64,000 nucleotides of DNA from Apostichopus japonicus (GCF_037975245.1 NC_092567.1:13160876-13224875), one strand, 5' to 3'. Positions 1 through 11,467 are shown, numbered from the stretch's first letter. A program made the numbers and translations. The notes: generated from the letters alone by a model not told the origin.

Positions 1-169
1 TTCTTGCCAATTGAGATTACAATCAATAATTACCCCGAGAAATTTAATCTTACTAATAGAATTCAGAGTGTGACCATTCATGTTAATGTTAAAACTATAA
101 TCGTTGTAATGCTTAAGTTTGTTAAATACCATGAAGTTTGTTTTGCTGATATTTAAGGAAAGCTTATTA
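1..169 (-). pseudogene. LINE reverse transcriptase, 3' part (cut off by window edge)
   Basis: Read on the minus strand from 169 to 1 this stays open and gives the region that follows the RT catalytic core in jockey/CR1-type LINEs: NKLSLNISKTNFMVF, then a stretch ending KFLGVIID and NLNW. It is the natural continuation of the RT fragment that ends at 4311. The two halves are separated by the 170-4308 insertion and belong to one original element. The remainder lies beyond the left edge. Other frameshifts in the element show it is dead. Confidence is high for RT identity, moderate for LINE subgroup. Confidence 0.75.
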
Positions 170-325
170 GGCCATCAGCTGAAGCTCAAAATGTGGCTGT
201 AAAATCAGTTTCGTTCCAGCAACACCGGGTCTAGACTTTTAATGCATTTTTGGGTAGTTTAATGCATCACAAACATTATATCAAAAGTTCTCCAAAAAAT
301 TTCCTGCAGTATTTTTGTAACGCAC
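170..325 (+). repeat. Left terminal inverted repeat of the 4.1-kb element
   Basis: Inverse of 4160-4308. Matching blocks in order are GGCCATCAGCTGAAG, GTTTCGTTCCAGCAAC, a GGGTCTA block, AAAAGTTCTCCA and a CCTGCAG-T-rich block. Identity is imperfect with small indels. Confidence 0.6.
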
Positions 326-2049
326 CCTTGAAATTGGGTATGTTATGTAGACATTACGTGCTACGATGCTATGTATTAGGAACACATGTGCTAACGTTAG
401 ATTTGGTACAGTGATGCATACATACTGGTCACTCTTTTCTTATATGTTTAATTACGACTGATATATTTTTTTGTATAATAGTTGGGTCAGGGTTACAAGA
501 ATGGTGGAAGAGGATTCTGGTCTAAGGGTCAGTGAGGGATGTTTTCAGGCATTACAAGTTGTGCCCTCCCCCCCCCCCCTATTTTCGCCAAAATGGTAAA
601 AAATCACATTTTCAACTTTGAAATGTGAAATACAATTTTTGCACATTATAACTTAAGGGTTTTAATTATAAAAATGTACCACTTTTAATAAACTCAGATA
701 TAATGCTTTGTAATAAATCAAATATTTTTAGATTTCCCCCCTATGTTATGAATGCATTTCGTCTGTGCATGTACGCGTAAATATACACATATAATGAAAA
801 GTTCCTCTCCATAATTGTTACACTCCCCATCCAAACTGTTTTACACATGTGACCCCCTCCCCCTCTACTTTACATGTAGCTAAATCCCTAGTTACAGTGA
901 GATGTGCCAATGCCCCAAGACCAGTGAGCTATTTCTTTTGTATAAATCAATATATAAGTTGGCACACTAAGACATCATGGCATATCGTATATGTGAAATA
1001 AAGTTAGTCGGTATATATCCGTTACCTTAGTACTCTTTCTACAGTCTTCTGCAAAACTAGGTACTTTCTCCATGTTACGGAAACGACATGTTTATAATTC
1101 GTATTCCTGCAAAAAGTGTTTCCAAGGGAGTTAACATATAAAAGAAAGATCGACAAGGTTTCGATTGATATTTTGAATATATAATAATAGTTCTATATTC
1201 TACAAATAATATGAATAATAAAGGTGAATGGTACAAATAAGTGAATAACGAAGACAGTTAACTTAAGCCCCAGATAGAAAGAAATAATGTATCTATTAAG
1301 ACTGGGTCGATACACTCAATGGTGTAGTAGAGCTGGGCCTTTACGATGATTCAAGATACAGGTTCTTCATCAAAAGGCGCGGCGAGGAATTAATAAGTGA
1401 TTAAAAGTTCATCGAAGGACAGTTGTACTAGTTATAACAGGATCCACTTCAATTCACTGCATGGAAGTCAGATATGGTATGGAAAAGGGAAAGTCCATTC
1501 CGTAGTAGAGGTGAAGATAATTAGATGAAATAAAAGTCACTAAAGACTTGAATATCCTTCAGTCAAATCTTGAACAGATGCACAAAACGTGTTTACAATA
1601 TGAATAAAACAGGTAACGAAATGTTACGGCAAAACAATAAAGAACCGTGATATTGGAACAGGGTCAGGGGCGATGGTTCCCCAACAACAGTATATAAACC
1701 TCTGACTGGGTTCAGGACGCGGTATTTGCATCATCGTCATCAGTAAATGTAGTTGTGAATATGCAAGAGGTAAAGCATGCCCATAACACCCTCCTCCCCC
1801 CTCCCCTCTCAGCAAAAAAAGTGTGATTTGAAGAAAATGTGGATATTTATCATAAGGTGTCTGGTAGGTAGGGTAATCTACATAAAACTACTAATAGCTA
1901 AAATGAATATATGAATAAGATCATGTTTTCTGGTTCCTTTAAACTCTGGGAAACAAAATAATGACAACATAACTTTGAAAAAGTTAACCCTCTTCACAAA
2001 CTTCAAACTTGATTAAAATTTTAGACTAAGATATCAAGATTTAACACCA
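326..2049. other. Interior of the 4.1-kb element without recognisable gene
   Basis: A/T-rich with a homopolymer C run near 569-580. I see no coding region or named repeat. Short reading frames here have no recognisable motif. Confidence 0.5.
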
Positions 2050-2448
2050 TCACAGTTCATCTTCCAAATCATCTTCCCCTGCATCAACAATCTCAACATC
2101 TTCTTGGTAGTTGCTGCAATTTCTATATTTACATAGGTCTGTACACGGTAGTTGTGCATTCATTCAGGAACATCTTCCTTTAAGACATTTGCCGACTCTA
2201 CAGCTACTGCTGACACACTGAAGCAAAACATCTGGGTCAGGTGGCTTCGTCATCCAAGTGATTATAAGGTCATCATTTTCAAGTTTCCATCCATGTCCCT
2301 CTGGTGAGAGTGCATCAATCCTTTGCTGCAATGCCCTACTGTGAATAGCAGCCTGGTTGGTGCAGCGCTTAACATGCTGGATCAGAGCATCTTTTGTTGG
2401 TGGTAAACTCTGCTCTGAGGAGGAGATGAACAGAACACCTTGTACCAT
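2050..2448 (-). pseudogene. C-terminal cysteine-rich exon of an element-borne gene
   Basis: Minus-strand reading from 2448 gives QSLPPTKDALIQHVKR, then SPEGHGWKLENDDLIITW, then closely spaced cysteines (CVSSSCRVGKCLKGRCS). A TGA follows, and the same frame continues with PCTDLCKYRNCSN and an acidic end before TGA at 2050-2052. The order PPT..AL.QH / SPE..GW / clustered C-x-C is one I associate with a large, uncharacterised multi-copy invertebrate protein family often found near repeats; that is recall, not a search. The in-frame TGA in the cysteine cluster suggests decay, unless an intron removes it. The start at 2448 is probably an exon boundary rather than an initiator. Confidence 0.5.
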
Positions 2449-2689
2449 GAAATTGGATATTTTTGAGTCTCACATTTTATGATGGGTACCAATATAATTA
2501 CAATTCAGCTAGAAATATGTTACAAATTACTTTAATAATTTCAATGGAAAGATTAACCTGATATTGCATCTCAAAGCGTTTAGAGAATTTTTTAATTTTC
2601 CTTGGGGAGGACCCCCATATTCCAAAAGTCCTAGATCCACCCCTGAACACTCAATGAACCACACATTGAAGAGAGTACTTTACCTTTCA

Positions 2690-2833
2690 AGATCTGTATG
2701 TCTTCCTTGTCAAGAATTGTATCTAGTTTCTTCAACATAGAGAGTGGTACCTCACTTCAATGGCAACACGGTCTTTTCCTCTAATATTCATAAAATCTGG
2801 GCTCATCTTTTTTCCGCTCTGCTGCTTGTCAAA
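2690..2833 (-). pseudogene. Middle fragment of the same gene (YHxxC motif)
   Basis: The minus strand reads QQSGKKMSPDFMNIRGKD, then RVAIEVRYHSLC, then RN and IQFLTRK, with TGA and TAG where aromatic residues would fit a Y-H-x-x-C-x-R-N-Y pattern. The motif and its place between the N- and C-terminal fragments support one gene running 4006 to 2050. Function unknown; it may chelate metal through H and C residues. Confidence 0.4.
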
Positions 2834-3518
2834 GCAATACTTTAATAAAATGAAATAAAAAAAGCAAATTGTTTTGCATTTTCTGTTGATCAATATGTAA
2901 GTTTGAACAAATAAGAACTAAGACAATTTTATTTATATACCATGTGATCTGCTCATCTTCTATGGACAAACAAAGACACATTCAAATTTTGCAAACCAGT
3001 GTGATGCAAAAAAGAATTAAAACAGGCTTTTTTTGACAGTACAGTACATTATCTCTTAATGTTATGGTTTAAATTATACAATGGTAGATTACATCTGTTA
3101 CTAATAATAAAGGAGACAGATACTTGTTCATTTTGGTAAAGCTAGACAGGCTGACCATAAGACCTTGCAAACCTAACCTTATTGCACCTTTGTTACACTT
3201 ATTTTTCTAACAAATATAATATCTCTATCATTCAAATAAAGGGCCACAGTAAGAAAACTATGAAGCCTGTATTTAACACTTAAGCTAGTGCCCCAGATGG
3301 AGAATTTGAAACAAATTTCCGTTCCTACCACCTTATAACAAAACAAATCAGATGACCATGCCACTAATTATATTATGTTCAGGTCCAACACTGTGCCCTT
3401 TGACTTGGATTCTATCCCTCAAGAGCTACTGATCTTGCATTATGCAACTTCTCTTAACACTTCAACTATGCCACAGAAGTACAAGTAGAGTCGTGTAGCC
3501 TAGTATGCTTAGGCTTAC

Positions 3519-4006
3519 CTCCATCGAAAGTCTCTGCCTGCTGCAGCTTGTCCTGCACCCGTTTGCAACGCCGAGTAATGTATTGTTTCTTTTTCCCACA
3601 TATAATAAATTGAACAGGCAATACACCAGAGCTTCTGCTTGGTTTCCTCGATCTTTTCCGTCAATTCTTCGTTTAAAATCATATGGGGTCTCCTCTGGAA
3701 CTGTCCGTTTTCTTGCAGCAATGTGCTTGCTATCAATGAACCGCCTGTAACACTTATCGTGGAACCCCATCATACTATGCTGTTGAACACACGCTTGATC
3801 GTAGTAGGCCATGGAGTAATCAGTAGTACGGCGATATCACTGTCTCCGCCGCTGAGATTAAGCCAATCTTTAGCGCAGGAAGTAACTTTAGTCCATCGTT
3901 TATTCGTCAGTGCCTTGACTGCTTCAAATTTTACAGATTCAATGTGCACTGAGCACTGTAGATTTCCGTGTGTCGAAGACTGACTAGCGCCCGTGGGAGC
4001 CGCCAT
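3519..4006 (-). pseudogene. N-terminal exon, MAAP start, of the element-borne gene
   Basis: ATG at 4006 lies in AACATGG, a good start context, just inside the right TIR. The reading runs MAAPTGASQSS, then AVKALTNKRWTKVTSCAKDWL. A frame change near 3810 leads to YYDQACVQQHSMMGFHDKCY, rich in C and H (H-D-K-C-Y). The exon ends at 3519 with ATGGAG|GTAAGC on the minus strand, a strong donor site. Beyond about 3720 two overlapping frames are open, and I cannot tell which is authentic. No intact protein is encoded. Possibly the transposase or an accessory protein of the surrounding TIR element; no catalytic DDE residues are seen. Confidence 0.5.
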
Positions 4007-4159
4007 GTTTGTTGTTTTCTACAAAGATTGCACACAGAACTCATGGCTCATTGGACAATTCATATCACATGGTACAGATATTTCACTGGCGCACAACTTT
4101 TGAACGTAAAACGGCAGGTTTCTTAACATACGCAATAAAAAATATAGTTCGAATTTTTG

Positions 4160-4308
4160 AGCGGAATTGTAAAAAAACTGCAGGAAAGTACATGGAGAAC
4201 TTTTGGATCATTAATCTTAGTTAATTTATGTATTCAATGCTGTAGAGAAATTTTAGACCCGCAGTTGCTGGAACGAAACAAGCGAATTTCGACCTTCAGC
4301 TGATGGCC
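4160..4308 (-). repeat. Right terminal inverted repeat of the 4.1-kb element
   Basis: Inverse partner of 170-325; the outermost 15 bases are identical in inverse. The gene start at 4006 lies just inside it. Confidence 0.6.
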
Positions 4309-4310
4309 TA

Positions 4311-5240
4311 TATTAGCTGCAAACCAATAACAATAAGCTTTTAGTTCAGAACAAACAGTCCTTTCTAACCGTTTAGGGTTATCGTCTGAAAAGAAAATGT
4401 TTGTGTCGTCAGCAAAAAGAACTAATGAAGAATTTCGTGAGACAGATGATATGTCGTTTACATAAATAATAAATAGAAGTGGGCCAAGGATTGAACCTTG
4501 GGGAACCCTGCAACGAACAGAAGCCAGGTCAGAGTCTGTATTATTATAGTGAGTGTATTGTTGCCTGAGAGTCAAGTAACTATCGAACCATTTGTGGTCG
4601 ACTGTGTCAAAAGCTTTGGATAAGTCTAAGAAGATTCCAATCGAAGTCTCTTTCTTCTCGGCGGCTTTGTTTAATTTGTCAATAGCATCTACAAGAGCAG
4701 TTTCGGTAGAATGACCTGGGCGGAATCCGTACTGACTGTTTGAAAGAACTTTGTGCTTGTCTAAAAAGTTTTGTACTCTGTTAAATGCTAGTCTTTCTAT
4801 AATTTTTGAAAGGCAGGGCAATACAGAAATTGGACGATAGTTTATAAACTGAGTTTGGTCACCTTTCTTGAAAAGCGGAATAACTTTGGCGACTTTTAGC
4901 TTGTCGGGAAAATGCCATGCATAAAAGAGGCGTTGAAAACATAAACAAAAGGGGCTTCGCTATGTGAGGAATTGCTCTACGGACAATAGCTGGTCGCAAA
5001 CCATCGCATCCAGCAGATTTATTAGGGTTCAGACAATCGTATGCGATCTTTGTGAATTCACAGTAGCTAACTGGTGAAAAAAAAATAGAAGAAAGATTTC
5101 TGTCTACTAAGCAGTTCTCTGCGTGACCAATATTAGGAATGCCTCTAGCTTGTGACAGGCCAATATCGGTAAAAAAGTCATTGAATGCATTAGCAATGCT
5201 TAAAGGATTCGTCAAGTATTTGTTGCGGTCAATAAACTTG
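4311..5240 (-). pseudogene. LINE reverse transcriptase (jockey/CR1-like), broken
   Basis: RNA-templated DNA synthesis domain of a non-LTR retrotransposon. In order on the minus strand: NPNKSAGCDGL (near 5010), LPCLSKIIERL, QYGFRPGHSTETALVDAI, GIFLDLSKAFDTVDHK (motif A), PQGSILGPLLFIIYVNDI (motif B) and FADDTNIFFS (motif C, FADD). About 15 residues expected between TVDHK and WFDSYL are missing, and a frameshift near 4850 separates the finger region from LPCLSK. The domain is cut at 4308 by the TIR element and resumes at 169. Certainly non-functional. Family assignment beyond the jockey/CR1/L2 group is uncertain. Confidence 0.85.
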
Positions 5241-5442
5241 TCAGGATATAGTACTCGTTTCTCCTCTTGTGCAATATGTCAATGTGTTGACAGGTGCGTT
5301 TTGCATCGTTTTTTGAGCTATCAAAGATATGTTTATAATGCATTTTCTTCGCAATACGAATGATATGAGTTCATTTCTTTCGATACCTATTGTAATGAGT
5401 TTTGTTTGTAAGTGTAGGTTGTTTGAGATAACGTCTGTAGAG

Positions 5443-6689
5443 CTAATTTTTACATTTAATCGACTGAAGTAGACCTTTGGTGATCCATTGTTGTTTTTTC
5501 TTCTTTCTCTGACCTATTTTAATCAGAGGAAAGCTATTGTTGAAGATATCATTAAAAGTAGTAAGAAATGAGTTAAAAGCTGAGTTCACGTCACTCTCCC
5601 TATAAACATGGTCCCAATTGACTTGGGAAATAGATAAATAAAACATTGAACATTTCTAGTTGAATAGTTCCTCGAGAATGTTGATAGCGCTTTTGCACTG
5701 TTGAACTGTATATTAGTTCGAATAAAAATCGGAAAGCGATCACTAATATCAGTTACTAAAATTCCAGAGGTATCAACCTTAATCGATTTGTCAATAAAGC
5801 CTATATTAGTAAAGATGTTGTCAATCAAAGACTTACAACTATTGGTGACTCTTGTTGGTTTGCTGATGGTTGGACTGAAACCACACGAAGTGAAATTATT
5901 TAAGAAATCAGATGCTTTAAACTTACAAAGATCGACGTTAAAATCCCCCATTACAAAACCATATTTAGCGTTTGATGAGACATCGCTTAGTAAATTGTAC
6001 AAATAATCATTAAAATTTGCCAGATTACCCGTAGGTGGTTGATAAATTACTCCAATGATAATTCCTTTACTTACAATTGGAATTGAAATCTCAATAAAAA
6101 TACTTTCAATGTCAATGTTCAAGAGAGAAATGTTGTGTCTAACATCAAACACGAAATCGTTCCTTACAAATAGGCAAACGCCACCTCCCTTTCGGACAGG
6201 GCGATGGTTTTCAACCAACCGATAACCTTCAAGGTGCACTAAAGAAGAAGAATTATCCTTAAACCAAGTTTCTGTAAAACCTAAGGCCGCAAAGTTATGG
6301 TTAAGGAGTGAAAGATAATCATGGAAACTAGAAAAATTTCTAATTAAACTGCGACTGTTAAGGTGAAAAACGCTGAAGTCATCCTTTTGAAGAGTATTTA
6401 ATTGATCAATGTTAATATAAGTTGATTCAACCTTACATCCAATGCCACATGTATTGGTAATGGTATCCAGATCATTGCCATGAGAAGAATATTTTTTACA
6501 ATAAATGAACTCATGAGGAGAACTTAGATCACTAAAAGGAAGATTTCTCTCTGTACAGTGTGGTTTACAAATACCCCTAGGTGTGTCTAGATTTGTGTAA
6601 CTAGAACAGGCTTCATGGTAGAACATTTGACACTGAAAGCATGTTAGAAGATGACCCATATATATATAAATCCCCTTTACAGAAAACAC
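5443..6689 (-). pseudogene. LINE endonuclease ORF with N-terminal PHD-like finger
   Basis: The minus strand is open from about 6689 to 5586, then shifts frame to 5443. Near the start, C-x2-C-x4-H-x2-C (TCFQCQMFYHEAC) followed by C and H-x-C resembles a PHD-type finger. An exonuclease-endonuclease-phosphatase domain follows: FHLNSRSL (Asn), GFTETWF (Glu), GGGVCLFVRNDF, GVIYQPPTG, GDFNVDL (Asp/Asn). The terminal catalytic SDH is SDRFPIF here, so the catalytic His is replaced by Arg. This domain nicks the target DNA in jockey-type LINEs. The RT lies downstream in another frame. Dead copy by the frameshift and the SDH-to-SDR change. Confidence 0.85.
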
Positions 6690-6900
6690 AAAGAAAATCT
6701 AACATTAAGACAAAACAAAACGTTTCACACCTCACAGATTTACAGATTTATAAAACAGAGAAGTTTTCTTGCCTCTCTATATGAAAGTGTTTGTGAACGC
6801 TGTTACCCCCCCTCATAGGTTATGAAAGATTCCACTCTACATTCTATATAGAGCTGACTAAGGCAATCAGTCATCTCGGGTCAAGCGGAGATAAACTTAC
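6690..6900. other. Probable LINE 5' flank and junction
   Basis: A/T-rich with a run of C at 6806-6812. No coding signal; the LINE 5' end probably lies here but no duplication was found. Confidence 0.3.
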
Positions 6901-7460
6901 TTTAGAGTTCATGTTACCCGTCGGTTTGGTGGTCCAAGGCGTGCTGCATGGATTAGGGCCGAAAGCTTTTCGTGGTCCTGTTACACTCATGAAAGGAGTA
7001 ACGATTTAGTGGTCATTTAAATTGGTCAAGCACTCTTTGGACCGGGCAAGAAGCATTATGGTACTCTTCTATAATGTCCTTAAGGTTCATGTTACCCGTC
7101 AGTTTGGTGATCCAAGGCGTGCTGCATGGATTAGGGCCGGAAGCTTTTTCATGGTCCTGTTACACTCATGAAAGAAGTAACGATTTAGTGGTAACTTTAA
7201 ATTGGTCAAGCACTCTTTGGACCGGGCAAGACGCATTATGGTACCCTTCTACATTGTCATTAGAGTTCAAATGACCCATTGGTTGGGTGGTCCAAGGCGT
7301 GCTGGTCTTGTCTGGGGCCTAAAGAATTTTTTCAGGTCCCGTTACATTCATTTAATAAAGTGTTGATTTAGTGGTAACTTTAATTGGTCAAGAACTCTTT
7401 GGACCGGGCAAGACGCATTATGGTACCATACTACATTGTCATTAGAGTTCAAATGACCCA
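6901..7460 (+). repeat. ~181-bp tandem repeat, three units
   Basis: The phrase TTCATGTTACCCGTCGGTTTGG / GTGCTGCATGGATTAGGGCC / CACTCTTTGGACCGGGCAAG recurs at about 6901, 7081 and 7261, with a fourth partial unit at 7443. Units 1 and 2 are nearly identical; unit 3 is more diverged. Confidence 0.85.
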
Positions 7461-7835
7461 TAGATAAACCACTTTCCACGACCAATGCCGAACATTCTTG
7501 TAAGAAAGCTTTCGTCTTGCCATGGGTGATGCGTCGATACTATTGCTGAATAAGGAACTGAAATAGCAGTTACTCATTCACGAATGTCGAACTAAGAATA
7601 AGTATCTAACTTCACACTGGTAGTAGGCTATGTATTTTATTACGCAGTGGCCAACTGTAGGCTGGTAATAGACTATAGGCTTAATTTAGCTAATTGCATC
7701 TGCCAAACTAAGTACAGTAGCTGAATCAGTAGGCCTGAATGTTCCGATTATAATCGAGTTAACGGAGCTGATGAGTATTCAAGATCAAAAGAGCACTGAC
7801 AAAATACCATGCAAAAACTCGACAGTTTTAACATT
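7461..7835. other. Unassigned intergenic stretch
   Basis: I see no gene, array or element end in this stretch. Confidence 0.4.
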
Positions 7836-8297
7836 TTTTCCACATTGAAATGGGGGGACGGGCAGTTGCTCCCACTGCACCCCCTGGCTACGTCCCTGAT
7901 ATAAACTGAACTTACTTGAAGCTAGCAAACAGGGTCAACCCACCCAATAGCAAAATTAGTACATAAATAAACCGAATAGAAGCTGGCAAAAGTTGTACGG
8001 TACAGTAGTTCTATGAGGCATTTTTTAGAGTATTTTTTTGAGTATTCAAAACCATACAAAGTTTTGTGTAGTGGGGTATATGGATTGCAAGATACAATTT
8101 CTCAAAGTGGCAAGTAAAACATGGTAAATATGACTGATTAAAGGTCAATATTGAGCGAAATTTTCAATTTTTAGGTCGTTCACAATCACAGAAATATATG
8201 AATAGGCCTAGGTAAATTTGTGTCTCCATTTTTCCAACTATCGTCAGTTTTACCAAGATTGGGGGGATGAGACACACCCCCTCTAGTGAAGTCCCTG
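7836..8297 (-). mobile_element. hAT-like element D, inverted internally deleted copy
   Basis: The right edge GTCCCTG at 8297 is followed by GTGCCAGG (8298-8305), the 8-bp target site used by element D elsewhere (GTGTCAGG at 47737 and 56488). The interior matches, in inverse, 46485-46870 (for example the CAATAGCAAAATTAGTACATAAATAAAC block). The left part around 7850-7896 (CTGGCTACGTCCCTGAT) resembles the other D end, so most of the element's middle is missing. Confidence 0.55.
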
Positions 8298-9376
8298 GTG
8301 CCAGGATACCTTGTTGGGTACAGACAATGAAATAAAATGTCAATATGGCTTCAAGAACTACAGTAAAACCTTCTACCAAGCAAACAATGGAAGTTCCTAG
8401 GTATGAATTCCATCGAATTGACAGCGGTAATCTGTACAGAAAATTCATTACTCCCATTGTAAGAGCTAATAAATTTAGTACCAGTCTATTATGTGGGGTA
8501 CATAACTTAAATGTGATATAAATATACCCTAACGTATCTAAGTTGCAGCCTAAAGTAGATGCCTTCATTGCTATTAGAAGTCAAACAATAACATTTAAGT
8601 GAGGTTTTATATGAAAATTCACCTATTGATGCTGTATTCTGGTCATATTGTATGAGTGCAAGGATACCTTGTTGGGTACAAACAGTGAAATAAAATGTCA
8701 TCATGGCTTCAAGAACAAAAACCTATCAAGCAAACAATGGAAGTTCCTTGGTATGAATTCATCGAATTGACAGCGGCAATCTGTACAGAAAATTCATTTC
8801 TCGCATTGTAGGAACTAATAAATATTATAGGAGTACCAGTGTAGCATGTGGGGTACATAACTTAAATGTGATATAAATATACCCTAACGTATCTAAGTTG
8901 CAGCCTAATGTAGATGCCTTCATTGCTATTAGAAGTCAAACAATAACATTTAAGTGAGGTTTTATATGAAAATTCACCTATTGATGCTATATTCTGGTCA
9001 TATTGTATGAGTCCAAGGATACCTTGTGGGGTCCCAGACAGTGAAATAAAATGTCATCATGGCTTTAAGAACTAAAACCTTCTACCAAGCAAACAATGGA
9101 AGTTCCTAGGTATGAATTTATCGAATTGACAGCGGTAATCTGTACAGTAAATTCATTACTCCCATTGTAGGAACTAATAAATAGTATATGAGTATCAGTG
9201 TAGCTTGTGTGGTACAGAACTTAAATGGCATATAAATGCACCTGAATGCATCTAAGTTGCAGCCTAATGTAGTTGCCTTCATTGCTATTAGAAGTCAAAC
9301 AATAACATTTAACTGAGGTTTCATACTGGAATATGAAAATTCACCTTTTGATGCTGTATTCTGGTCATATTGTATG
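8298..9376 (+). repeat. Satellite family C, three ~360-bp tandem units
   Basis: Units begin AGGATACCTTG at about 8303, 8661 and 9016. Each contains, in order, GCAAACAATGGAAGTTCC, GAATTGACAGCGG, CTGTACAG, CTAATAAAT, GTACCAGTGTAGC, TAAGTTGCAGCCTAA, GAAGTCAAACAATAA and TGCTGTATTCTGGTCAT. The same monomer is the backbone of the 38-64 kb region. Reading frames inside are accidental. Confidence 0.9.
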
Positions 9377-10012
9377 CAGGCTCGTAGCCAGCGTGGGGCA
9401 CGGGGGCCGTGCCCCCCCCATGCAAGGGTGCTTGCCTCCCTTGTAAAAGATGATAAGAAAAAAAATTCATGAAATTAAACGAATAAAATTGTTAACATTT
9501 TGTTGTTTATATGAATTGCAATTTGTATTTTAGTCTGAAAAATTTAATATCGAAGAGTATAGTTTGCAGCCTCCCTTTCCACCTGCCTGATCCCGACCCG
9601 CCCTGTTCCCCACCCGCCTGTTCCCACCCACTATTGTATTTCTGTGCTAAAACTGCAAACTCTCAATAGAAGTCTTGTATAGGCTATTGTAATTTTCACC
9701 AGATTCTTCTACTGTAATACATGTAATGTATACAAATAATACGCGCGTTTCTACACCCCTTCACACACGCGTTTCTACACCCCTTCACACGCGCGTTTCT
9801 ACACCCCTTTACAAAAAAAATCGAAAAGTTGCAGAGTGAGCATACACTCTGGACACATTGTTGTCAATTTGTTTTAGTTGGAGCTTTGCCCAACTTCCTA
9901 CAATATGGATCCCTTCCTTGTCAGGGGAAAGTTTTTCAGCCCCCACTTCTTCCTCAGGATGCCCATCAGATCTGGCAAAGATTTGCCAGAGAGACCATAT
10001 CGGTCTACATAA
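9377..10012. other. Junction region with G/C runs and a short triplication
   Basis: At 9377-9440 a GC-rich palindromic patch (GGGGGCCGTGCCCCCC) looks like the end of another hAT-type element, not resolved. At 9744-9807 the phrase CGCGTTTCTACACCCCTT occurs three times in tandem. Confidence 0.45.
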
Positions 10013-10440
10013 TTTGGGGCAAGGCACGGATCATTCAATAAGGGGTGGTATGATCAATACCCATGGATAGAGTATTCAATCTCAACGGACCGGGTTTTTT
10101 GTTATACCTGTAGAAACTTTGCACCAATTAGATCATTAAAAGACAGAACATTCACCATACAAGGATTTAATCAGTGGAAATCTGCAATAGAAAAGGGGAA
10201 GGGTTTCGTTAAGCACAATGGGTCAGAGACTCACATTCAGGCTATGAACTTGTGGAGAGAAAGAGATATCCGAAATCATCAGGAAAGTGGGGTTCATCAG
10301 CAACTGTGTGAAGGACAACTGGAGAAAAATAGGTACCATCTTTGCAGTGTCTTTGATGAACTTTCTTGCCCTGAATGAAAGGGCATTTCAGGGAAATAAC
10401 TCAAGTGGATATCCGAGGATTTCCAGGGGGCGAAATTCTC
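10013..10440 (+). pseudogene. hAT transposase N-terminal fragment (TTF/ZMYM1-like zinc finger)
   Basis: Open from 10013 to TGA at 10376-10378. It reads FGARHGSFNKGWYDQYPWIE, then YSISTDRVFCYTCRNF, FTIQGFNQWKSAIEKGKGF, KHNGSETH and NRYHL. This is the TTF-type finger (F-x-x-W-Y-x-x-x-P-W-L-E-Y-S ... C-x-x-C ... G-F-x-x-W-K ... H-x-x-S-x-x-H) at the start of ZMYM1-like hAT transposases, where it binds DNA. After a frame change, MNFLALNERAFQGNN continues the family pattern to about 10440. The RNase H-fold catalytic domain is absent, cut by the DIRS element. Non-autonomous remnant. Confidence 0.75.
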
Positions 10441-10507
10441 AAAATTTCTGACTTTTCATCGCGATTTTCCGAATTTTCTTCGAACTTTTCCAGAGGGGGC
10501 AAGACAT

Positions 10508-11075
10508 CCAGAATTTACTTCGCTCCTCGCTTACCTGTCTCCTCACAACCTTAGCACCTCGTTCTACCGTGCCTATAAAGTCCTGGTAAAATAATAACAC
10601 TGTGCGCCCTCTATAACCGGACCCCCCCGGTCACTCCTCACTACTCATTCTACCATTAAAAGTGTCTTCACGTGAATTTCTCGTGCAAAAATTTCCTTGG
10701 ATTTCGTCTTGGTTTTCTTTAGCGATCGTTGGAAGTTTCTTTCCTTGGATTCTTAGGAGTATTGCAGTCCTTTCCAGCCCGATAAGTATCCTATTTACTT
10801 CGCTCCTCGCTTACCTGTCTCCTCACAACCTTAGCACCTCATTCTACCGTGCCTATGAAGTCCTGGTAAAATAATAACACTGTGCGCCCTCTATGACCGA
10901 ACCCCCCTTCGGTCACTCCTCACTACTCATTCTACCATTAAAAGTGTCTTCACGTGAATTTCTTGTGGATATATTTCCCTTGGATTTCGTCTTGGTTTTC
11001 TGTAGCGATCTTTGGAAGTTTCTTTCCTCGGATTCTTAGGAGTATTGCAGTCCTTTCCAGCCCGATAAGTATCCT
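10508..11075 (+). repeat. Two tandem copies of the DIRS left terminal region
   Basis: A ~285-bp unit starting TTTACTTCGCTCCTCGCTTACC occurs at 10508-10792 and again at 10793-11075. Its first ~135 bases, through CACTGTGCGCCCTCTATGACCG, are the inverse of the right end at 17033-17165. Confidence 0.9.
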
Positions 11076-11467
11076 TTTTTGTTGAAAGGGAGGGTTTTGG
11101 GGACTGTTTTTATTCCTAGTGCGTTCCCGCCCTTAGGTTTTTTGCAGGGGTAGCAGTTCCGCGAACTGCCTAGGTTTCCCGCCATTTTCCTTCCCCACCC
11201 TATAGGCGTGTCGTTGTATTTTCATGTTCATAGCATGTCTACATTGTATTTCTATTCGCGATTTCTTCTTCTATATTTCGCTCTCTCATGTTCTTTTTCA
11301 GCTTGTGTTGATTTTGTTAGGCCACTTCGTAGCGTTTTTCGTATTTTGCCGTTGCTAGGTTACGCTACGTACCTCTACTCACCGTTATGTACCTCCCGTT
11401 ATCTCCCGTTTTCTTGTTAGTTTGCATTTTTCCGTAAGCTTAAGAGTTAGTCTTTCCTTAATTCGAA

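Larger units (their letters stand above)
170..4308. mobile_element. TIR-bounded 4.1-kb DNA element inserted in a LINE
   Basis: The unit starts GGCCATCAGCTGAAG at 170 and ends with its inverse, CTTCAGCTGATGGCC, at 4308. Similarity between the two ends continues for roughly 150 bp (for example TTTCGTTCCAGCAAC and AAAAGTTCTCCA recur in inverse). TA flanks both sides (168-169, 4309-4310). The LINE RT reading stops at one edge and picks up at the other, so this is an insertion. Inside lies a minus-strand gene starting about 160 bp from the right TIR, as expected for the element's own protein. The superfamily is not identified: a TA duplication would fit Tc1/mariner or related groups, but I see no DDE signature. 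Confidence 0.6.
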
